From positions 699,501 through 763,500 of the forward strand of contig NC_069088.1 in NCBI RefSeq assembly GCF_947172395.1: a stretch of DNA of 64,000 nt, written 5' to 3'. A program made the position numbers and the translations under genes. Below, piece by piece: positions 53,690-62,300 of this stretch. How positions within the stretch are numbered: the first letter of the stretch is position 1; every line of letters begins with the position of its first letter. The notes below the pieces were generated by a model. The model was not told where the DNA came from. It ran no database searches and saw only the letters and a program-made list of their open reading frames with translations. Source of the DNA: Bicyclus anynana (taxonomy: Eukaryota > Arthropoda > Insecta > Lepidoptera > Nymphalidae).

Positions 53690-53961
53690 CTAGCGGACGC
53701 CCGCAACTTCGTCCGCGTGGAATTTAGTTTTTCACAAACCCCTCGGGAACCATGGATTTCATCAAAATCATCACTTTTCGCAAATCTCGGGAAACCATGG
53801 ATTTTTTCGGGATAAAAAGTAGTCTATGTGTCAATCCGGAGTAAAATCTATTTCCATTCCCAGCCAAATCGCTTCAGTAGTAGCGGCGTTAAAGAGTAAC
53901 AAACATCCACCCATACATCCAAACATCCATAGAAACTTTCGCGTTTATAATATAGGTAGGA
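53690..53961 (-). mobile_element. Helitron-like family A inside family C
   Basis: CTAG at 53690-53693, hairpin GCGGACGCCCGCAACTTCGT, far end CGTTTATAATATAGGTAGGA. It shares the ATCAAAATCATCACTTTTCG internal joint with the copy at 36756, so the two derive from the same rearranged source. Confidence 0.75.
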
Positions 53962-54025
53962 AGTAGGATAGGATTCACTTAGGGGTATGAACAATATAGA
54001 TTGGCCGATTCTCACACCTCTCCGA

Positions 54026-54071
54026 CTAGACCGATTTGTATGCATACAAAATTTCATACAAATCGGTCTAG
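54026..54071. repeat. Perfect 17-bp hairpin in family C
   Basis: CTAGACCGATTTGTATG (54026-54042) pairs with CATACAAATCGGTCTAG (54055-54071), loop of 12. In the family C copy at 11201 only one arm (AAATCGGTCCAGC) is present. Confidence 0.9.
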
Positions 54072-54128
54072 CCGTTTCGGAGGAGTACGGTAACAAATAC
54101 CGCGACACGAGAATTTTAAATATTAGAT

Positions 54129-55003
54129 TGTTGGAATACGTAGCCAACGTAGTTTTTTCTGAAAATTGGCCTCATGAGATTTCCTTATTATATGTTTGAA
54201 TTTATTCGGCCCTAGTTTGTATGGAGACTGGGTTTCCCCTTCTGTAAACTACCTACCCACATATTCTGTAGGTAGGTAGTTTTATTTTAGTAGATGACCG
54301 CTAAGAACAGATTATGCGACAGGGCCAGATTAAGGCGATTTAAAAGCTCTTGGATGTTTTCGTAATAATTTAAATTTGGAAAAAGATTTCGCGGGCATCC
54401 GCTAATTTAATATGAAACTAGGTTCTAATTGGCCTCTGTAATTAAGATTAAGTCCAGTCTGTAACTAGTGCAATGTTTAAATATCAATGTTAGTTAAACA
54501 CTGTCGTAGTAGATAAGTGTCTATTTAAATAGTTAAACGTGCTGTGCGATTTAAAATGGCTGCTCTTTTGTCTTTGTAGAAGGTTAATTGGCTTGTACTC
54601 TGATAAAGTATAGGATTGTGTTGTGTAGAAGTCATTAAACTAATTTAATGTTCTATTGGCTTCTAACACCAGTCAACTGTAGCAGAAGGACAAGATAAAA
54701 CATAAACTTTTATTGAATTTTTGTTTGTCTGTCTGACTAATCTCTAAAACAGCTAAACCTTCAATTTCAGGATTTTTCAAGGAATTTCATATATGCAAAC
54801 ATGTGGAGAGGATAACCATATAATATTTGTATAATATTTGCCTACATTTGGCATACAAATAGCCCGTATACATTTTTGTGTCCGTATACATTGAGCAATA
54901 TACTACGTTCCCGTGGAGTTACTGAAAAATTTACTTGAGCAGACGAAGAAGAAGCGGATGAAGAAGAAGAAGAAGCGGATTATCACACTATCACATCACA
55001 CTG
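54129..55003. other. Non-coding stretch
   Basis: A short hairpin AACTACCTACC...GGTAGGTAGTT lies at about 54247-54280. A GAAGAAGAAG run lies at about 54943-54975. No gene. Confidence 0.4.
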
Positions 55004-55228
55004 TCACACTAATATTATAAAGGCGAAAGTTTGTGTGTAAGTGTGTAAGTATGTTTGTTGCTCTTTTATGCTATGGCTACTGAACCGATTTGGCTGAAAT
55101 TTGGAATGGAAATAGATTTTACACTGGATTAACACATAGGCTACTTTTCATCCCGGAAAAATATATGGTTCCCGCAGGATTTGTGAAAAACTAAATTCCA
55201 CGCGGACGAAGTCGCGGGCGTGCGCCAG
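55004..55228 (+). mobile_element. Helitron-like family A
   Basis: Starts TCACACTAATATTATAAAGG, body AACCGATTTGGCTGAAATTT and ACTTTTCATCCCGGAAAAAT, 3' hairpin CGCGGACGAAGTCGCGGGCG then TGCGCCAG before T (CTAG decayed to CCAG). Confidence 0.7.
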
Positions 55229-56594
55229 TTGGTTATAATAAGGTCCTTCGATGTATGCATAGTCGAACTAGTAGGGGACACCCTCATCCCCTTGTTACTC
55301 GCATCACCGTGGGGTATGCTTGGTAATTGAGATTTTAGTAATATTCAAATAGCCAGCGAAACAATCGTTGCCAATTACCAAGGTTTGAGGCCCTGGAGCG
55401 GTGGTAAATATTATGCAAATGTTTGGGTCGTACAATTATTCCCCTAAATTAAGATCTAACAGAGTTTCAAACTTCCGGACTCAGAATCACTGAAAAATCA
55501 GATCTTATTATGATACTGTATCGTATTGTGATCTGATTTTTTTTTTATTTTCTAAGGTCTATCCTAAAATTTAAAAAAAAAATCGACATCTAAGCCGATA
55601 TTTCCTTAATTTAATTATAGCATATTTCCATGATTGTTTGTGTTATGAGAAAAAATTAAAAACAAATAACACAAACTTTTATATTGCTATTTTTCGAAAA
55701 CTAATTGCAATTAACTACTTGCTTTCCGTAATTTCTCGACTCGAACTCGACAATATTTAATTACATTATTTATATGCCATGTATTCTGCTGTTACTTATG
55801 TTCATACTTTAGACATTTTGGTGAAGGTGTCCATTAAAGTCGCCCAAAACATTTCCACTGCTCGGTCCTAAGTCTTAATAACTTCTCGTGATTGTTTCTC
55901 TGACGATTTGAATACAGATAAAATCTAAATTGCCATGCATACAGAGTGTCGCCGGTGAATAAATTTGGAGCAATAGCTATATTCAGTGCAGGGGATAAAC
56001 GACGTTATGACTTGATTAGGTGATGCGGGGGTGTGGGAACGTAGATTGTATCTGGTATGGCATCATACTTTTAGTTAAAGGACCAATGTTTAGTAAAAGT
56101 TTCATGGGATTTTTTTGTATAATGTAAATATTAAACTAGCAGCCGTTATGTGGCTTAAAAGACTTAAGTGTACAGACGACGGGACATTGTTTTATACTAT
56201 GTTAAGACTACACTTGAACTCCTGAATTATCTAAATAACCCCATATAAATAGTAGCTGAATTGTGGCAATTACACAATAAAAATTACACAAAAAAGTTCC
56301 AAGCTCGTCTTTAACGCTATCCGACTACAGAATTCACTAGGGACACAATTATTGTTTAGTTCCTAACAAGCAATTTAGCTTCAAATCCTTGAGATCAAGA
56401 AGTTATTATGATATAAACTAAAACTGAATTCATCATTTCATCACTAACAGTCTAGTTGAAAAGCCAGGGCCTTAGAGGACCAGGCCACTCGCCTTTTAAG
56501 AGAGAGGATTTGGAGCGTAGGCCCAGAGTGCTGCTTCAGTTTCAGGTTGGCAGGCTTACGGTAGTAATTTGGCAATGTGACGATTGCTGTCAGT
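55229..56594. other. Non-coding stretch
   Basis: AT-rich. A GGGCCTTAGAGGACCAGGCC segment at 56468 with GGATTTGGAGCG belongs to the SINE D-type body seen at 45890. A 20-odd base imperfect inverted pair (AAATCAGATCTTATTATGAT / ATTGTGATCTGATTT) lies at 55496-55540. No gene. Confidence 0.4.
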
Positions 56595-56874
56595 CTAGCG
56601 GACTCCCGCGATTTTATCCGCGTGGAATTCAGTTATTCGCAAATCTCGCAAATCCATAGATTTTTTCGGGATAAACGGTAGCCTATGTGTTAATGCCGGG
56701 TATTATCTAATCTTCTTTTTAAATTTCAGCCATTTTAGTTGTGGCGTTAAAGAGTAGCAAACACAGCCAAACGGTTCAGTAGTCGTGGCGTTAAAGAGTA
56801 GTAAAACATCCAAACAAAGTTATAAAGTTTGAATGGATGTCATTCAAACTTTCGCGTTTATAATATTAATAGGA
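56595..56874 (-). mobile_element. Helitron-like family A
   Basis: CTAG at 56595-56598, GCGGACTCCCGCGATTTTAT, body GGGATAAACGGTAGCCTATG, far end TTTATAATATTAATAGGA. Contains the duplicated segment TGGCGTTAAAGAGTAG twice (56742, 56787) and the hairpin AAGTTTGAATG/CATTCAAACTT. Confidence 0.75.
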
Positions 56875-57689
56875 TGTTTGATATAAGAGAAATTCTCCGA
56901 ACCATGTAACACTGTCAACTCACTAATTCTAGCTGATTTCTATGAATTTTTTGAAGGAAGGAAGATTACATTAGTATTTTATGCACCGACCCAGGACAAC
57001 AACGCAGAAACGTGTTCATGATCATGAGAATGACATGATCATGTATAGACTAACCATTCGACCAATTACTTTACTTACCATTAGACAAATTACTAAAGGT
57101 GCTATGTAATACACACAATAATTATACTCCATGATTTTGAAGAAATCTATCGATTCACCGGAAATAAACCTTACAGTAAGGTTGATAGGGGAAGATAATA
57201 AATATCGCTGCATCGGCGACAAAATCTTTTAAATACGTTATCATATTTGTGTAAAAAAGTAAGTACTGTACAACGAATTTCACATATAGAATCTTTCGAT
57301 ATTTTGTAGACACACACAATTATAAACCTTATAACAAACCAATAACGTTTATAGCCGCGAGTTAGTTCAATAGTGGCTGTAGCCACTTGAGTTCATTTGC
57401 ATCGCCATTATTCATTTCAATAACCTTTTCATTTAGTTCAAATAATGTCACGTAATTGGCTCTAAGGTCTATAATTTGGAGTCTACAGCTATTGGCTCTA
57501 ATTGGTCGTGTTATACAGGCTATAACTGTAAAAAGGAACACGTGGACGGCACGTGACTAAAGTTAGATGTCATTGTGAGTTTTATGACCGATTTTTTAAG
57601 TTATTCGACCGTGTAATTACATTTGGTTACTTTTATTAGCTTTTATATGAAATATACTTTTACGTATAAGAGCCAAGATTTGTCCTTTT
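56875..57689. other. Non-coding stretch
   Basis: A CATGATCATGAGAATGACAT/GATCATG block near 57018 is palindromic. Otherwise unassigned AT-rich sequence. Confidence 0.4.
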
Positions 57690-58440
57690 TACCCGACTGC
57701 AAGAAGGGTTATGTTTTTCGCGCGTATCTTGTATGTATGTATGTATGTAATATTCTTTATTACCTCATATCTTCCAAACCGCTGGACGGATTTACGTAAT
57801 TAAGATATCGTTAGATTAGTCTTAATTACCCAAGTGTTCTTCGATAGGTAAAATTTAAAAAATACTAACAAGACGACTGTGAGACGCTATAGACTCGAGG
57901 TGAAAAAAAATTTTTTTTTTGAATATTGCAACATGGGTATCAAATTCAAGGGATTTTTGAGAGGATTTCAAAATGGTATATCATGGCCATGTTAAAAAAA
58001 ACTACAATTAGAAAAACGTTATTTATTAATTATCTAACAATATACGCAAGGCGGATGACTATGGGTGCGAGGTTTATGAAGTGAAGTTTTAGAACACCTA
58101 AAATAGACTAAATTTTATATTGATTATAAAAATTGGACAAGTGCGAGTCGGATTCACCCACCGAGGGTTCCGTAGATTTTTTTTACATATTTACTTAACT
58201 TCGGTTGGACGTATACATTATCGTAATTTGTAACATGTAACAAACGTAACAAATAAATCCGAAATTCACCATCTATCTAAAAAGTGTGAAATAAATAAAT
58301 TAATATATAAAAAGTGTGAAATAAATAAATAAATTAAACAAATAAAAAAACCCGACTGCATAAATTATACAAAAACTGAAAAGAAAAAAAACAAGCTCAG
58401 TCCAGAAGTGTAGAAAGCAATTAGAAAACAGTCGGGACCT
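57690..58440. repeat. Diverged DNA-repeat complex (ACCCGACTGCA ends)
   Basis: TTTTTACCCGACTGCAAGAA at 57686 and AAAAACCCGACTGCATAAAT at 58346 are the same end in the same orientation. Between them lie (GTAT)n at 57730, GAGGGTTCCGTAGATTTTTT and GGACAAGTGCGAGTCGGATT, all common in lepidopteran DNA repeats, and a 30-base local duplication (AAAAAGTGTGAAATAAATAA at 58278 and 58309). Confidence 0.45.
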
Positions 58441-58577
58441 ATTAAAAAATGTAGACGAAAATTATTCTATTCAATATACGTAACTCACTAATATTGATCT
58501 CAGTTGGTATCATTTTTGATATCTCCGAAGTATCTTTTACATGTTTATAATAATTCCTTGCTTAGAAATCAATGCTA

Positions 58578-58720
58578 CTAGGTGGGCCGAAGACATCAAG
58601 CGGCTTGCATGGAGCCGCTGGATGCTAACGGCTCGAGACCGTTTAGTCTGGAAGTTTATGCAAGAGGCATATGTCCAGCAGTGGACGACCATCAGCTGTT
58701 ACTGATGATGATCACAGAAA
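58578..58720 (+). pseudogene. RTE-like reverse transcriptase C-terminal remnant
   Basis: Plus strand: RWAEDIKRLAWSRWMLTARD, then RLVWKFMQEAYVQQWTTI, a diverged end and TGATGATGAT. Same subfamily as 37612. About 45 codons remain, with a stop just before the tail. Confidence 0.8.
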
Positions 58721-58801
58721 TAAGACAATTGACTAAAGAAATACTAATACGGGGATAAGCTATAGGTGCTTATATTACTCTTTGATAATAAAGTTCATTA
58801 T

Positions 58802-59028
58802 AGCTGGTGGGAGGCTTCGGCCGTGGCTAGTTACCACCCTATCGACAAAGACGTACCGCCAAGCGATTTAGCGTTCCTGTACGATGTCGTGTAGAAACCG
58901 AAAGGAGTGTGGATTTTCATCGTCCTCCTAACAAGTTAGTCCGCTTCCATCTTAAATTACATCATCACTTACCATCAGGTGAGATTGTAGTCAAGGGCTA
59001 ACTTGTAAAGAATAAAATAAAAAAAAGA
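58802..59028 (+). repeat. SINE family A, 5'-truncated
   Basis: From GCTGGTGGGAGGCTTCGGCC through GTACGATGTCGTGTAGAAAC to GGGCTAACTTGTAAAGAATA and AAATAAAAAAAAG. It lies ~140 bases downstream of the serpin stop codon, possibly in the 3' UTR or just beyond. Confidence 0.85.
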
Positions 59029-59168
59029 ATGTAATTACCCATTAGTTAAAGATTTTTAAAACATGATCAAAGTGTGAAAGCATAACAAACAAACAAAATC
59101 ACATTCACATTTATAATTTTAGTCAGGATATAGGTGCATCACTAACCTAAATAATACCTCTACGGCTG

Positions 59169-59332
59169 TTAATAATCGGGACCATAATAGACCCCAGTGA
59201 TCAACTCATTCATGTCTAGACGATTGCTGGGATCCTTCTGCAGGTTCACAAAGAAGAGGAATGGATGATCCACCTTCACTATCGGTCCATAGTTGTCTCT
59301 TAACTGATGTGGATCATTGAAAGAATTACGAT
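59169..59332 (-). CDS. Serpin exon 7 (last), reactive loop and C-terminus
   Basis: Acceptor TTGTTCTAG precedes ATCGTAATTC. The phase-1 junction makes Asp with the G of exon 6. The 53 full codons include the distal reactive loop (RNSFNDPHQLRDNYG), then PIVKVDHPFLFFVN, the s4B-s5B signature of serpins, and end GVYYGPDY before TAA at 59169-59171. The usual LFxGRVxxP ending is replaced by LITGVYYGPD. Confidence 0.92.
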
Positions 59333-62300
59333 CTAGAACAAATTCTTATATTATAAACACGGTACAACAATTGTTCTTCTCTTCTTTATTAGTTTAAAGT
59401 TACATCCTTCTTATTTGATTTAGTAGTACTAGTGGTCTAATAAATAAATAATGGTGATCTTGTGAGATCTTGATTGATATATTTTAAAACACGATTTATC
59501 TTACGAGAACCAACGTTGCAAGAACCAGCTCATGAGTAAGGGCCCCGAATTCATTCGTTGTGTCACATGAGTTTAAGCTGTGTTTTATTAAAAAATGTAA
59601 ACTGTGATCTATACAACAAAACATGCGTATAATATGACCCGACCATATTATGTATGCAGACCTAGTACACTAGGGTTATAAAAAGATAGTTTGTGATTTT
59701 TTGAGGTTGTAGGTGTAATCTCTGGATCTACTGAACCGGTTTGGAAAAATCTTTTACCTTTTGAAGCTAAGTTATTTGTGATTGTCATGGGCTAGCCAAG
59801 TGGCAGGTCGATTCTCTTTCTACGATCGCTAACGCTTCAATAACTAGCAATAACTAGAAAAATGTATGGGAATGACAGATCTTGATCACGTGACATGTCG
59901 ATAGCAAATATAATTCCCATACATCTTTCTAGTTTTCGAAGCGTTAGCGATCGTAGAAAAAGAACCGACATACCACTTGGCTAGAGGGGCAGATCCTTCA
60001 AACTATGCAGATGAAACAGTGAGACGCATATTTGATAAAATTAGTAATAATATATATCTTACCATCCACTTTATGTCTGTATATCCCCATTTCATCAACA
60101 TCAATCACACACTTCTGTTTCACTTTGCTCAAATAGATATTCTTTATTTGACTGTTTTGTGTCAATATTCCGTTAAGTCCTGAATTTGTCTCATTGAAAG
60201 CTGTGTGTAAACCAATCTAAAAATATTATTGAATCAAATTATCATTATTCTTTTTTGGATTTCTAGAGTACTGATAATAGTTACTTTATTCAAAACTAGC
60301 GGACGCCCGCGACTTCGTCCGCGTGGATTTCAACGTAAACTTTCGAGCCCTATTTCACCACTTTTGAGTTTGAATTTAAAAAAAAATTTAATCCTATTAT
60401 ATTTCGTATTTTTTTATGATTTATGAAAAAAAACTTAAACTGTACCTCTAAAAATGAAGGACTTTCCATTCAAACTTTCAACCCCTATTTCACCCGCTTT
60501 TATTTTATTTTTGCAATAAAAAGAATCCTATAACCTTCTCCGTATTATGGTTTTAAATCGTGCTAAGTTTCATTTAAATTCATTCAGTAGTTTCAACGTG
60601 ATGCCGTTAAATAAACATAATATTGGCACAGTTTACCTTTTTAAGATACTTGTTCCAATCTACACCAGATTTGATCTTGAATCTTGGCAGCATCACGTCT
60701 ACGTTTTCATATTCCATTCTATTGTACACTCCTTGAAGTGTTTGAGGAGATAGTTGTTGTATTAGTTCTACTAGATGTCTTGGTGTACTTGGTACTGCAA
60801 TCGTTAATGACATACCAAAGGCTGCCAACTTGAGGTTTACAAACTGTGAATGAAAATTAATGAAGAAGAAAAAACATGTGTTGGGGTCCAAAATGTTAAG
60901 AATTTGTAAAATGAGATAGATGGAAACATAACACAGAAAAATAACTTAAAAAACTTGATCTTCACAGGTCATTATATATTTTTAGGAATCAGTAGGGAAA
61001 TTTAATAAAAATTAACGACATATAAGAAACCTGCATACCAAAGAATTTTCCTAACCCTCTGCGTGTGTGAAGTCTGCCATTTCGCATTGGGCCAGCGTGG
61101 TGGCCTAATCCGTCTCATTCTGAGTGGAGACTCGAGCTCAGCAACGAGCCGAATATGGGTTGATATGATGACGATGATACATGGAATACTATTCGATTAT
61201 TTACCAATGCACCTGTAATGGGGTCTTCTAGGTAAAGACACGTCACGGTTCTCTTCATCATGGGCACGATGGAGATGTTGCCGTCATGGTGATGAAACTT
61301 CATGTTCTTCGTTAAACGAATGTCAAATGGAAACTCCCATGTTACCTGACATGAATATATAAATTAAAATTATAATAATACCTATTTAACAAAACTATAT
61401 CTGACGTTTTTAAATATTTATTCGACAAATTAAATAAATGATAACAGAGTTGATCACTATCGTTTAATTTCAATGTCTTTTACAAGTCTATAAGCCCTTA
61501 TTCGCATTAGAGTTTTTTAACAGACGTTAAAAAGCGTTCAAATACAACAAATCCATTCCCAAGTATATGTTCACATGACAACGTTTTTAAAACACGACGC
61601 GTTTTTTCGAGCATTTTCAATTTTGGGCGTTGGCAATAGCCCTTCATTCACTTAACTTCATACTATATTTAAACGTGAAAACTCTCATGCGAATGAGGGT
61701 TAAGACCAGCGCCGGCCCGAAGTAAATTTTATAATGGAGTGAGATCCGATTATGGCGCCTCTCCTGTTTGCTCCAGGCTCCTAATAATAAATATATGTGC
61801 CAATTGTGAGTCCAAAGCAAGTGTGGAACGCGAAAATCTCGACCACACTCTGCAGAGACCAATTGAAAATCAGGCGCAATACCGTTTACGGTCGACTAGG
61901 ATATTAGAAGTAGGTAATAGATTCGCCGTATGGCCTTGGTTAAGACTATAAAAAAATATCACTTAACTACTACTATAAATATTTATATAAAGTGTTCAAA
62001 AACAGTAATTTCACTAATGTTAAATAAAAAAATACAAAAGAACTTTAGAGGATCTAAAAGGATGAACAACTTTTACCTTCAAATATGTTGCACTAACTAT
62101 AAGAAATGATGTTTTGTTGTCAATATCGTCTACGTCTAACACATCGGATATTCGTCTAATTGATGATTTGTCGATCTGAAATCAATAAGAATATTATAAA
62201 GCTGAAGAGTTTGTTTGTTTCAACGCGCTAATCTCAGGAACTTCTGGACCATTATGTACCATGCGGGTGAAACCGCGCCGCGTCTGCTAGTATTTTGATA

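Larger units (their letters stand above)
53655..54128 (-). mobile_element. Helitron-like family C, split by family A
   Basis: The left piece GAATCAGCAAACGTTGTTTT with GCCTTATAAAG matches the start of 11201, then family A sequence follows, and then family C resumes with GATTCTCACACCTCTCCGAC, CCGTTTCGGAGGAGTACGGT and AACAAATACCGCGACACG. So A inserted into C. Confidence 0.7.
59333..60062 (-). other. Serpin intron 6
   Basis: Donor GTAAG at 60062-60058, acceptor CTAG at 59336-59333. It holds repeat E (59503-59585), a Helitron B piece and the foldback MITE at 59792. No alternative reactive-loop exon was seen in it. Confidence 0.75.
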
